Assembly: GCA_963971535.1 (NCBI GenBank)
Contig: OZ020592.1
Coordinates: 57,980,373-58,044,372 of the forward strand
Length of the DNA stretch: 64,000 nucleotides
Reading direction: 5' to 3'
From: Notolepis coatsorum
Taxonomy: Eukaryota; Chordata; Actinopteri; Aulopiformes; Paralepididae
Position 1 is the stretch's first letter. Every line of letters begins with the position of its first letter. Under the pieces are notes generated by a model. That model saw only the letters and a program-made list of their open reading frames with translations, did not search any database and was not told where the DNA came from. The position numbers and the translations under genes are program-made. Shown one piece after another: positions 51,540 through 61,788 of this stretch.

Positions 51540-52732
51540 TGTTACAAAGGGTCAGATTAAACCGAATATATATATTTATTGCTTGAGATCCCTTGTATAC
51601 TATTTGTATATCGTTTGATATCCCTTGTATATTCTTTGTATATATACACGGAATATCCCTTTACCTGGGTACAAACCAGACCATAATATTCGCTCTCCTA
51701 TTGGACAGCGACCCCTAGGCGCCAACGACCATACCCCCAATGGCAAGTTCAAAGGCAACGCCAAGGCATGTCTCAACATGTCCAGGTTTGCGCAGTAATA
51801 CGAGACAGAACTGAGGTTGGCACTAGATAATTCACCTTACGTATAAATACGGCGCAGGTGGAAACAGCAGCACTTCGTTCAACGTATCGTTCGTTCATTA
51901 CTAGTAAAGCCTTCACCACGAGTCAACGACCAAGTGAAGTGAGCAACCTTGCGTCTAAGTAGAGCACTTAGAACATGTGCGAATAGGATAGTCAAGTGTC
52001 ATAGTTTGGTGAAGTAACGTCAAGTTCAACCTAGTTTAATGTGACGGATAGTACACCGGAGAACCTACACCGGCGAATGCAGAGCCTTTTCTGGCTGGAT
52101 TATATTGCTTTGGTACCGTGACTGCTGGAGCAGAGAACCGTCTACCCCACTATCGTGTGGGATCTACCCCTGTGAGGAGCACCCTCGAGCCCGCCTCTAG
52201 GACCAGAGGCTGGCTAGCTTTCATCCATGCTGTCGAGCATACTGGATTATAGCTGTTGCTTTGTCTACGGATCAAGGGAGTACTGCACCGACTCCCGTAG
52301 CTGGAGCTTCTTTATTCCGCGTTGACCCAGACTTTGCACCCGAACATTCCTCTACCCTGTCGGCTTACAACCGGAGGGAACCCCCCAGTGTCTCCAGCTG
52401 ACTACTAGTGTGCCTTACGTAATTGCTATGCTACAGGTGGCGTCAGTTATACCCATCTTACTATTCTCATGGACTTACGCTCTTGACCTACTTTAAGTGT
52501 TCTTCGCCTTACAAGCGCAAGTATAATTCTCAATCTGTAACCTACCGTTGCTTGCTCTAATAATAATAAATCCCTCTAACTAGAACTTTATGTGTCATTG
52601 CCGTATTCTTGTGTGGGTGTTCACCAGATATATTCATGTACTGTATGGCCAGTAATTAAAGTACATAACTAAGTAGTGGTTTAATAATACCATACTCTTA
52701 ATACAGTCAGGGAATTGTACCCCTCAGTTACA
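51540..52732 (+). repeat. 5' LTR of the BEL/Pao element (1,193 bp)
   Basis: Starts TGTTACAAAGGGTCAG and ends CCCCTCAGTTACA. It contains GTATAAATACGGCGC at about 51840 (a likely TATA box) and AATAATAAATCC at about 52560 (a likely poly-A signal), in the right order for an LTR. Confidence 0.95.
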
Positions 52733-52753
52733 ATTGGTCCTTCGAGCCGGAGG
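52733..52753 (+). promoter_or_regulatory. Putative primer-binding site of the BEL/Pao element
   Basis: TGGTCCTTCGAGCCGGAGG begins two bases after the 5' LTR. TGG at this place pairs with the CCA end of a tRNA. I could not name the tRNA from memory. Confidence 0.55.
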
Positions 52754-52793
52754 AATATCAGTGTAATATCTAAATATAATATTGATATTAACC

Positions 52794-55700
52794 ATGGCCA
52801 GCGGTGAACACTCCCCAAGCGGCTCTCCCAAGCTAGAACGCCCGCAGCGCAGACGTCAGCCACCTCCTTACCTAGAGGACTACGCTGTCAGTCTAATACC
52901 TAGCTTTATACAGACGTTAAATGCGGAAAAAGCGGATAGTAAAAGCATGTCAAATCCTACCGACCAGGCGACCCTGCCAGTAGAGACCCTAGTGGGTTCT
53001 AACGTAACTGACCAAGCTCACGGGGGGGACCAGGGGGGACATGACATGACTATACCCCCAGACAACGTCAACGGGACGGTCCCCGGAGAGCTCCAGGATA
53101 AAGAAAGCGCTCCAGGGACAGAACCCGACACACTACCAGAAGAAAAGCGCGCCCAGGAGATAGACCTCGGGGCGCGCCAAGAGAACAGATCTCCAACGAG
53201 CACTGTCAGAAGCCGATCACCTCCGTCAGTGTCATCCCCCAGCGAGGCGGACCAGATGCTGGCGCAGGCATTCATCGCCACCCTGGCAGCCTCCACCGAA
53301 CGCGATCGACTTCAGGGTGAACGCGATCGACTTCAAGCACAGACGCTTAGTGAGCGCGAACACTCTACCATGGAAAGAGAGCGCCTCCAGGCTCAACAGA
53401 CGAGCGAGCGCGAACAATCTGCAGACCAACGAGAGCGCCTTCACGCGCAACTCCAAGCGCAAGCCCTTAGTGAACGCGAACACGCTGCAACCGAGCGAGA
53501 GCGCTTCCAGGCGCAACAAAGGAGTGAAGACGACCGCATAAGACTGGAGACCAGACGGCTTCAGACGGAAGATAACATTGAAAGAGGCCGCGCCGAGGCA
53601 CAGCGCGCCGCCGCCAATGCACAGCGCGACGCCGCCCATGCCAGCGCCGATGCACAGCGCGCCGCCGCCAATGCACAGCGCGACGCCGCCCATGCCAGCG
53701 CCAATGCACAGCGCGACGCCGCCAATGCACAGCGCGACACCGCCAATACCCAGCGCGAAGCACAGCGCGACGCCGCCAATGCAGAGCGCGACGCCGCCCA
53801 TGCCCAGCGCGAAGCAGAGCGCGACCGGCTGCAGGCGCAGATGATAGAACAATTGATTGCCATGGCGACACCCCCTCGCTCCGCACGGAGCTCCCGGAGA
53901 TCATCACAACAAGGGTCTAGGGCACCTTCCCCTACCCGACGAAGCGACCCGGGACCCGGCCAACAAGAGGATCCTGTCTACGTCTCCGACCCCCCTCCCC
54001 GACCGGTCCACACGAGACCCAGCCACCGGGAAGAACCGGCCTACGTAGCCGAGAGACTGACTAGAAGACTCAAGGACCTAGAAGAGGAAGAGGAAGAGGA
54101 GGAGTGTCAGGCCCACCAGCGGCAACGTGCTCTGGACCAGGAGGCCCAGTACAGCCCCGACCAACAGCAACGTACTCTGGACCAGGAGGCCCAGTACAGC
54201 CCCGACGTCAGCCCCGAGTCACTGCACTACAAACCCCCGACCCAACTCACGGGTGAGTTTGACGTACAGTCAGCACCGAGGAACAGCACCTGGGTACCCG
54301 GCCCCTGGTACCCACCAAGTACCAACCCACGACAACACGTACAGGGAGACGCGCCCAGGAGGCCCCTTCCCCTACGCTCACCAATGTGCCAGCCATCCAT
54401 GGCATCGTACCTCGGCACACCGACGTTCCCAGACTTTACGCGCGAGGACAGAGCACAGTACACGGAATTACGGATGTGCTTGGAGACTATGATGTCCGAC
54501 GTCCCTGATGAGTCGTACAAATATGCCATCCTCCTCAAGCACCTCAAGGTGCCCAGAGCGCATAATATAGCGCTGGCATATTCCAACTCAAGCACCCCAT
54601 ACTCCGCGGCTCTAGTGGCCCTCGACCAGCGTTATGGACGCATATGGGACTACGTGATACAAGAAATAAGGAATATTGACCGTCTCCCCCCAGCCAAAGA
54701 CAATAGAGCATTGGATGACCTCTCTATCAAGGTACAATCCCTGGTAGGGATGCTGGGGTCCCAAAGGGAAAAAGGGATACATGAACTATATGCTAACTCT
54801 AATGTAGAACGAATACTAGAGAAGCTCCCTCCAGCCCGCCAAGAGCGCTTTCGGCGGCAGAGAGACCACCGTGATCCCGACGGTCCCGAGTCATCCCTCC
54901 TAGACCTGGCCGACTTCCTCGCGAGAGAAGTCAGCAGCCTACGACTGGACACGTTCGTGTGGAGTGGACCAAGCCCAAGAGATGGACCTCGGGGATCTAA
55001 TGATAACCGCCGGTCAGTGACTGTTATGCACCAGGCCGAGTCAGTGCCGCAGCACGAGAACCACAGCAACCCCCCAACCAAGGGGGAGTGGAAGATTGAA
55101 TGCCAGTACTGTGAAGGGGAACATCGGCTGTATCAATGTGACACTTTCAAGAAGCTGACCACGGACGAGGTGAGTCAGTGGATCAAAGACCACCGCCGCT
55201 GCTTCCGCTGCGCGCGCAGCCATATGGCAGCTGAGTGCCGTTTAAAGAAGAAATGCAGCAAGTGCGACGGCGCCCACCTGGAGGTCCTGCACGACATCAA
55301 CAAGCGTCCGCCAGGGGGCCGGAGTGTGCCCGTCACGGTAATGTACCAGGCCGAGGCGGTGTCACCACAGACCAGGCCTGAAACCACCCCCTGGTGTCCC
55401 GACGGTCGCAGCAGACACGGGGACCGACAGTGCCACCCGTACTACCCCGAGTCGGCGCCACCACCGCCGAGTCACAACTCCCCCGCCAAAGAGGAAGGGG
55501 AGATCGTCTGTACCTACTGCGACGGCGGACACTGGCTGGCACAGTGCGACGAATATAAGACACTGAACCCCGTCCAAGTTGATCAGTGGCGTGAGGCGGC
55601 CCAGGCGGGCGCCGCTTACCGCGCATCACTGTGCGGGGCCCACCAGCGAAGATTAACCAAACAAGGCAACCGGCCAACAGGAGTGCTCCACATAGACCCC

Positions 55701-56795
55701 AAGCATAGCGGGACCCCCCAAGTGCTCATCAAAGTGGTCAGAGTGCTCCTGAGCTACGAGGACAAGGTCCTGGACACTTATGCCGTCCTAGACGATGGGT
55801 CTGAAAAGACTCTCCTCCTCGCATCCGCCGCAGCCCGGCTGGGTCTGCGGGGTGCCAAAGGAACAATGACAATCCGTACCATTAGAAGAGACCAGAAGAC
55901 CATAAAGGGTGAAAATGTCTCCTTCAAGATAGCAGCGGTGGACCAGCCCGAGAAGCAGTATAGCATCACCTACGTCTTCACCAGCCACGACATAGGCCTG
56001 TCACAGTACACCTACCCCATCCCACAGCTGATGGCGAAGTACGAGCACCTACGCAGACTACCTATACCGCTTATTGACGGCGCCACACCGACCCTGCTTA
56101 TAGGCTCCGACCACGCGGACCTCATTTTCCCAATTGAGGCGGCCCACATCGGACCCAAAGGATGCCCAGTCGCGGTTCAGACCCGACTGGGGTGGACGCT
56201 CCAGGGCCCCCTCTACGGACTTGACAGTCAACCCACGTCTACACGCTGCCTGCACACAAAGGTGAGCGACACCGGTCACTCTCTCGTACAGCCCGTTGAG
56301 AGGCTATTGACATTAGACGAGAGGCCTGTGAGAGAACCGTGGGCCCAAGAAGAGGGAGTTCCGAACTCCACCCCCCTCAGCTGCGCTCCAAGCGACGTAG
56401 CTGATCTCGAACCCAGCACCCCAAGCGACTCCTTGATGGGGCGGCCGGAACCGGCCCCTCCTCAGACGGGGTACAGACCGAATAAGAGGAACAGACGGAG
56501 GATGTGGAGACCCAGCCAAGCACAGATCAACCAGTCTCAGGCCCGCTTCCGCCTAAAGCTCCCTACCATCCCTTCCAGCCCGTCAGAAGCGGGTCAAGGA
56601 CAGGGACAACTTAAAAGTGGACACAGTCGTTATGATCATAGACCAGTCACTACCCCGAGCTGCGTGGCCGGCCGGCCGCGTAAGCAAAGTGATCACTGGT
56701 GCCGATGGAAAGGTCAGAGCGGCAGAAGTTATTGTCCAGGGACGGACCTACACCCGACCCGTGGCGAGGCTGATAGAATTGCCAAGGCTCCCTGA
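52794..56795 (+). CDS. BEL/Pao gag-protease polyprotein
   Basis: One open frame of about 1,333 codons. The ATG at 52794 sits in a strong context (AACCATGG) and is preferred over the one at 52782. The N-terminal third is charged and helical, with a block of alternating NAQRDAAHAS-type repeats (53600-53830). The gag core follows (PTFPDFTREDRAQYTELRMC, YKYAILLKHLKVPRAHNIAL, LEKLPPARQERFRRQR). Next are zinc-knuckle-like modules (CQYCEGEHRLYQC, CFRCARSHMAAEC, CSKCDGAHLEVLH, CTYCDGGHWLAQC); the MHQAE/MYQAE-knuckle block is duplicated. The A17-type protease follows (DTYAVLDDGSEKTLLLASAA, PIPLIDGATPTLLIGSDHAD, QTRLGWTLQGPLYGL). After this the frame drifts into the integrase end, out of frame. Confidence 0.9.
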   Translation: MASGEHSPSGSPKLERPQRRRQPPPYLEDYAVSLIPSFIQTLNAEKADSKSMSNPTDQATLPVETLVGSNVTDQAHGGDQGGHDMTIPPDNVNGTVPGELQDKESAPGTEPDTLPEEKRAQEIDLGARQENRSPTSTVRSRSPPSVSSPSEADQMLAQAFIATLAASTERDRLQGERDRLQAQTLSEREHSTMERERLQAQQTSEREQSADQRERLHAQLQAQALSEREHAATERERFQAQQRSEDDRIRLETRRLQTEDNIERGRAEAQRAAANAQRDAAHASADAQRAAANAQRDAAHASANAQRDAANAQRDTANTQREAQRDAANAERDAAHAQREAERDRLQAQMIEQLIAMATPPRSARSSRRSSQQGSRAPSPTRRSDPGPGQQEDPVYVSDPPPRPVHTRPSHREEPAYVAERLTRRLKDLEEEEEEEECQAHQRQRALDQEAQYSPDQQQRTLDQEAQYSPDVSPESLHYKPPTQLTGEFDVQSAPRNSTWVPGPWYPPSTNPRQHVQGDAPRRPLPLRSPMCQPSMASYLGTPTFPDFTREDRAQYTELRMCLETMMSDVPDESYKYAILLKHLKVPRAHNIALAYSNSSTPYSAALVALDQRYGRIWDYVIQEIRNIDRLPPAKDNRALDDLSIKVQSLVGMLGSQREKGIHELYANSNVERILEKLPPARQERFRRQRDHRDPDGPESSLLDLADFLAREVSSLRLDTFVWSGPSPRDGPRGSNDNRRSVTVMHQAESVPQHENHSNPPTKGEWKIECQYCEGEHRLYQCDTFKKLTTDEVSQWIKDHRRCFRCARSHMAAECRLKKKCSKCDGAHLEVLHDINKRPPGGRSVPVTVMYQAEAVSPQTRPETTPWCPDGRSRHGDRQCHPYYPESAPPPPSHNSPAKEEGEIVCTYCDGGHWLAQCDEYKTLNPVQVDQWREAAQAGAAYRASLCGAHQRRLTKQGNRPTGVLHIDPKHSGTPQVLIKVVRVLLSYEDKVLDTYAVLDDGSEKTLLLASAAARLGLRGAKGTMTIRTIRRDQKTIKGENVSFKIAAVDQPEKQYSITYVFTSHDIGLSQYTYPIPQLMAKYEHLRRLPIPLIDGATPTLLIGSDHADLIFPIEAAHIGPKGCPVAVQTRLGWTLQGPLYGLDSQPTSTRCLHTKVSDTGHSLVQPVERLLTLDERPVREPWAQEEGVPNSTPLSCAPSDVADLEPSTPSDSLMGRPEPAPPQTGYRPNKRNRRRMWRPSQAQINQSQARFRLKLPTIPSSPSEAGQGQGQLKSGHSRYDHRPVTTPSCVAGRPRKQSDHWCRWKGQSGRSYCPGTDLHPTRGEADRIAKAP

Positions 56796-56832
56796 CTCCC
56801 TTGATGACGATCATGACCCACTGACTTTGTAG
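56617..56832 (+). pseudogene. BEL/Pao integrase C-terminal scrap
   Basis: In a frame different from gag it reads DTVVMIIDQSLPRAAWPAGR, then VSKVITGADGKVRAAEVIV and RPVARLIELP, the DUF5641-type end of BEL/Pao integrases, where W-P-x-G-R-V is typical. It ends with its own stop 97 bp before the 3' LTR. Its presence shows that the missing pol was lost by internal deletion; the joint lies around 56480-56600. Confidence 0.85.
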
Positions 56833-56928
56833 ATCGCCCTACTCCCCACAACAGACATTGAGTAGTTGACAGGACTATTAATCTGTCTTTGCTTTATCTA
56901 ATTAGGTGCGGACTAATTAGGAGGCGGC

Positions 56929-58121
56929 TGTTACAAAGGGTCAGATTAAACCGAATATATATATTTATTGCTTGAGATCCCTTGTATACTATTTGTATAT
57001 CGTTTGATATCCCTTGTATATTCTTTGTATATATACACGGAATATCCCTTTACCTGGGTACAAACCAGACCATAATATTCGCTCTCCTATTGGACAGCGA
57101 CCCCTAGGCGCCAACGACCATACCCCCAATGGCAAGTTCAAAGGCAACGCCAAGGCATGTCTCAACATGTCCAGGTTTGCGCAGTAATACGAGACAGAAC
57201 TGAGGTTGGCACTAGATAATTCACCTTACGTATAAATACGGCGCAGGTGGAAACAGCAGCACTTCGTTCAACGTATCGTTCGTTCATTACTAGTAAAGCC
57301 TTCACCACGAGTCAACGACCAAGTGAAGTGAGCAACCTTGCGTCTAAGTAGAGCACTTAGAACATGTGCAAATAGGATAGTCAAGTGTCATAGTTTGGTG
57401 AAGTAACGTCAAGTTCAACCTAGTTTAATGTGACGGATAGTACACCGGAGAACCTACACCGGCGAATGCAGAGCCTTTTCTGGCTGGATTATATTGCTTT
57501 GGTACCGTGACTGCTGGAGCAGAGAACCGTCTACCCCACTATCGTGTGGGATCTACCCCTGTGAGGAGCACCCTCGAGCCCGCCTCTAGGACCAGAGGCT
57601 GGCTAGCTTTCATCCATGCTGTCGAGCATACTGGATTATAGCTGTTGCTTTGTCTACGGATCAAGGGAGTACTGCACCGACTCCCGTAGTTGGAGCTTCT
57701 TTATTCCGCGTTGACCCAGACTTTGCACCCGAACATTCCTCTACCCTGTCGGCTTACAACCGGAGGGAACCCCCCAGTGTCTCCAGCTGACTACTAGTGT
57801 GCCTTACGTAATTGCTATGCTACAGGTGGCGTCAGTTATACCCATCTTACTATTCTCATGGACTTACGCTCTTGACCTACTTTAAGTGTTCTTTGCCTTA
57901 CAAGCGCAAGTATAATTCTCGATCTGTAACCTACCGTTGCTTGCTCTAATAATAATAAATCCCTCTAACTAGAACTTTATGTGTCATTGCCGTATTCTTG
58001 TGTGGGTGTTCACCAGATATATTCATGTACTGTATGGCCAGTAATTAAAGTACATAACTAAGTAGTGGTTTAATAATACCATACTCTCAATACAGTCAGG
58101 GAATTGTACCCCTCAGTTACA
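56929..58121 (+). repeat. 3' LTR of the BEL/Pao element (1,193 bp)
   Basis: Copy of 51540-52732. Observed differences: C/T at TGGAGC (GTAGCTGG versus GTAGTTGG), G/A in GTGCRAATAGG, TTCGCC/TTTGCC, CTCAATC/CTCGATC and CTCTTAA/CTCTCAA. It is preceded by a purine-rich stretch, TTAGGAGGCGGC. Confidence 0.95.
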
Positions 58122-59500
58122 GTATGTGTATTCGATTCAATTCGATTATTGAGTGTGTATTGGTTCAGTGCCTCCTCCTCGGAGAGCCCTAACCCAAGTG
58201 TTACATAGCTCAATGTTGCAATATTTCTTTTCAATCTATACAGCTCGCGTGGGAAGTCTCTCTGGGGGTTCCCCGTCCTCTCCTTTTTGGAGTAGGTGGA
58301 CGGGGTATTGTTTAGGGTTTCCCTGACTCCTCGCTTTATAGGTCTGTTGAGTCATGGGTTTCCCCCCGTCATAGGGGTACGTCGCTCACCATCCCCTCTT
58401 ATGAAGTGTGGTTGACAGGGTGGTGTTTCCCTCAGCCGTGTCGCATGGGACCCATGTCGTATATATTTTTTCTGAAAAGGTAAAATTAAAAAGCGGCTTC
58501 TTGTCGTTCCCCAGGCGGCTTGGAGGAACGGTATCTGGTGTCTTGTTAGACTATCCATTGATGTGTTTTGGGTCTCGACGCGTACATAGTGCTGGCTCTG
58601 GGTGTTTCTGATAGGAATCACGCATTAGGCTGGTGCGCCTTGGTTGCTCGTTATTAAAACAGCGTTTTTATAGGGCAACTGGGATGGAGTTTGTCTCTTC
58701 CGAGCGCCAGTTTACTAGGTTTGTCTCGACGAATTCTCGTTCATATCTGGGGGATGTTAACGGAATAGATCAAAACATAGGTAGAGGGGTCTCACGCCCT
58801 TGGGGTGGGCCACTGAGCGCGGTACAAATGTGACCGTCTGGGTGGCGCCCTCTATAATGTTTAGATCGACACGCGTACCTACAGTACCCCCTCTCCTGGA
58901 GTGGGGATATCGGCGTGATTAGTCACGCTGGTCCAGGTCAGTTAACCCGTTGTCCGCCGGGGACGCAGATCTTCTGTTCTGGTACCCTGAGGGACTTGTG
59001 CTTTTTTCAGGGGGAAAAATGCCGGGTCGGCCCGGGTGTCACAGGGTTGGGCGTTATGGAGACCCTGTTTGGATTGGGTACATGTTGTACCCTGTGCTGT
59101 CATGAGGGGCTGGTTCTCCTTTTCCTTTCGCCCCTCTCTTCTCCCGCTTACGCATGGCGAAGAGGGGGCTGTTGGGGTGGTCTTATGGACCTCCTCTGGC
59201 ATCCCTGTGTGCTTCCCGGTCCGCCGGGCCCGGTCCGAAGTTGTGTTTCGTCGACCCGTAGGCCTGGGATAACCCCGTTTTGAAAACTGAAACACTTGTA
59301 CTGCGGTATAGCCAGTGTATACCCGCAGGTGTGTTTTGGAGTTTTTTCTTGAGGGGTTATAGGAACAACCACCGCATGTGGTACCAAGAGGGTGTTTGAT
59401 TCCCTGGTGTGTTGGAGCGGAGTCAACTGCCCTTTGGACTCAGGAATTCTCTGAACAATAAACATTACCCTCTGGCACCACCTTTCGAACATTACCCTCT
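58122..59500. other. Host-like sequence resuming after the BEL insertion; no gene recognised
   Basis: Continues the sequence interrupted at 51539. GC-rich, with CCTCCTCCTCGGAGAGCC and many TTCCCC/GGGGAA strings. Open frames of 60-120 codons occur on both strands without motifs. A local duplication of the string TACCCTCTGGCACCACCTT lies at 59467-59511. Confidence 0.4.
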
Positions 59501-59539
59501 GGCACCACCTTGTGGTTTATCGGGGAGTGAACTCCTCCT

Positions 59540-60732
59540 GTCTACTGTGACCTCAGTCCTTGTGTTGTTTTGTTTACAATGTTTAATTCCTGCCTGGCTC
59601 AAGACCTGGCTGCCTATTAGTATGTGTCCCTATTATCCCTGTTAGTCTAGTGTCCTTGTATTAGTGTCTAGTCCCCCCTTGTTGTTTTGCTACTTCATGT
59701 TCCTGTCTAGTCCTATCTTCCCTGTGTTGTTATGTTACATTGTATTGGAACCTGGTATTAGTGTCTAGTTTGTTCCCTCTGTATATTCATGCTCCTGTGT
59801 GTGTGTTGTCCACTCTATTCCCCGGTCTGGTTTAATGTTGGTGTCACTGTTAATGTCAGCAGGTGTGTCGTGTTAGTAATCAGTGTGATTAGTCCTCCTA
59901 TATATTCTGTGCTGTCCTGTTACTTCCCTGTCGGTTTGTAAACGTATCTTGTGTCGTCCGTTGTTGTCAGAACATTATTATTATCATTATACCATTGTGG
60001 TTGTGATTTCAAGCAGCACCCTTCCGTGCTCTTCACGTTTAAACCCTTTGTTGTATATTCATTATCTGCCAGCTTAGGCTGTGGTACGTTTGTTGTTTTG
60101 TTGTTGTAGTTTTACTGTAAAGAGCGAAGTAAAGCCTCTTCTCAACTACACCCCGCTTGTGTCCTGCCTCTCTCTCATTCCTGTATTGCGCCTGGGTCCA
60201 CACCACCAACAACGAGATTCTTACAGAACAAACCGACCATAAATTGGACCCAGCAAGCAGGACGAGGGAGAACTGGCACAACCTCCTCCACCGGCCTCAC
60301 TTCAAGCGCGACCGTCGCGGCCAGCGCCGTCTCTACCTCAGAATGACGCAACCAGACCTGGATTCAGCAGACTACGGGAGAGACCAAGCGAACGACGTAT
60401 TGCTCACCATGGAGCGCTTCTTCCAGGGAGATTTCTGCTCATCATCCACGTGGGAGAGGATGCAGCTACACGCGCTGCTCTCCGGTGCAAGCGCGACGTG
60501 CGGCGCAGAGCAGGCTCCACTGCTCGCGGAATACGACCGCCTGCTGGGAATGGTTATTCGTGCGCTCTGGTTCCCTGCTCCCAACGAAGCCACGGCTACC
60601 AGCACGCCTTCCTCCACAAGTAAGGCCTCTACTGCCACCGCAGCAGTTAGCGTTGGTCCCGCAGCCTTCACTGCCCAGGCCGTTAGCCCAGCCGTTAGCA
60701 TAGCCGTTAGCCTCCCCAGCTGGTACTGCTAA
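59540..60732 (+). mobile_element. Gypsy-type LTR (right part) and gag start
   Basis: The sequence up to TTCTTACA (60225) has LTR features: a GTAAAGCCTCTTCTC poly-A-like area and repeated TAGTGTCTAGT strings. The left end is not defined. Immediately after come a primer-site-like stretch and CCATAAATTGGACCCAGCA, where the usual gag ATG is missing. The later frame from 60343 reads MTQPDLDSADYGRDQANDVL, ERFFQGDFCSSSTWERMQL and YDRLLGMVIRALWFPA, then Ala/Thr/Ser-rich sequence to the stop at 60732. I find no pol, so this is a remnant. Confidence 0.5.
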
Positions 60733-61109
60733 CCCCGGCTCCGTTAACCCAGTCCATGTGTAGAAGGGTGGATTATCCCCCCCAGTAGAGTTTGATCTAT
60801 CTGCACCCCCGTCTTTGGGCCCGGAACGTCATTCTGGAGGGCGGGCAGCAGGAGCGGATGGGGCCCAGGGTTTACTAACCTGGGGGGTGGTACTCTGGTC
60901 TTCCTCGCCTTCCAAGGCGGTCAGCAGTAGCTCCCCACACACTCTCACTTCCCCCAGTACCTCCGGTAGCCCTCCCACACCCGGTGACTGTCAGTTCAAT
61001 AGTTATATTGGGCTTCCCTTTAAGCAGTACCCTTCCTTGACCACCTGTATATACCCTCAATGAATATGCTGTGAATGGGGTGGAAGGGTTAAATAAATAT
61101 ACCACAGTC
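60733..61109. other. No recognisable gene
   Basis: Probably more of the gypsy gag-region remnant, rich in TCCCCC and GGGGTGG strings, ending in AATAAATATACC where the SINE inserted. Confidence 0.4.
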
Positions 61110-61604
61110 TGGGGCGGCTACGTGGCGTAGTGGGCAAGGCGCTCGCCACGAATGACGGAGACGCTGGGCTTGCCTGTTCGAGCCCAGCGCTCCACATTGC
61201 TTTCAGTTTAGCTGGTCGTTCATACTAATACACATTGGCCGTATTAGGGGGTGGGAAACTGATGGGTGGGGATCGGGCGTTGTGGACAGCGACTCCTACA
61301 GGTCGGTTGGTGCGCCTGCGCAGTAGAATCAGGAAGTGTCGGGGGCAGCGTGAGCCTCCCACGCGTTACTCCTCGCCACTGAGAGATCGAGCTGCGCAGG
61401 TGAAAAGATGCGACTGCTGTTACCTCAAGTACCGGAGGGGACTTGTGCTATGTATGACTTAGTCCACATTGCAGCCGGCTTGTGGGAGGCAAGAAACAGC
61501 GTTTGTGACAGGGGAGGGTTGAATTGGATGATACGAAATTGGGATGGGAGAAAAATATAGAAAATGGGAGAAAAAGTGGATAAAAAAAATATATATATAT
61601 ATAT
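61110..61604 (+). mobile_element. Long tRNA-derived SINE with 13-bp target duplication
   Basis: The head GGGGCGGCTACGTGGCGTAG (A box) is followed by a B-box region CCTGTTCGAGCCC, a body nearly identical to 20840-21170 reversed, then TGGATGATACGAAATTGGGA, GGGAGAAAAAGTGG, and an A-rich/(AT)n tail. The flanks ATATACCACAGTC at 61097-61109 and 61605-61617 are identical. Confidence 0.9.
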
Positions 61605-61788
61605 ATATACCACAGTCACAAGTATTTACCCGGTCAACAAGGTTAGCATATGATCAGAAATAGACACTCACGACTTCCGGTTTGACCGCGGAAGAACATG
61701 GCTGCTTAACTCGCGAGCTCCCCGACAGCAAAATGATTTAGCCCCGGGAAACATTTATTAACAACACCAGGGTATATATTTAATAGGG

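Larger units (their letters stand above)
51540..58121 (+). mobile_element. Young BEL/Pao LTR element with gag-protease but no reverse transcriptase (6,582 bp)
   Basis: LTRs 51540-52732 and 56929-58121 are both 1,193 bp, and by eye differ at only about five positions, all transitions. The target duplication GTATG (51535-51539 and 58122-58126) is perfect. A TGG-starting primer site follows the 5' LTR at 52735 (TGGTCCTTCGAGCCGGAGG). The interior keeps gag, protease and the last 70 codons of integrase, but not RT, RNase H or the integrase core, so about 3 kb of pol is missing. It must have been mobilised by a full-length relative, or lost pol just before or after inserting. Confidence 0.93.
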
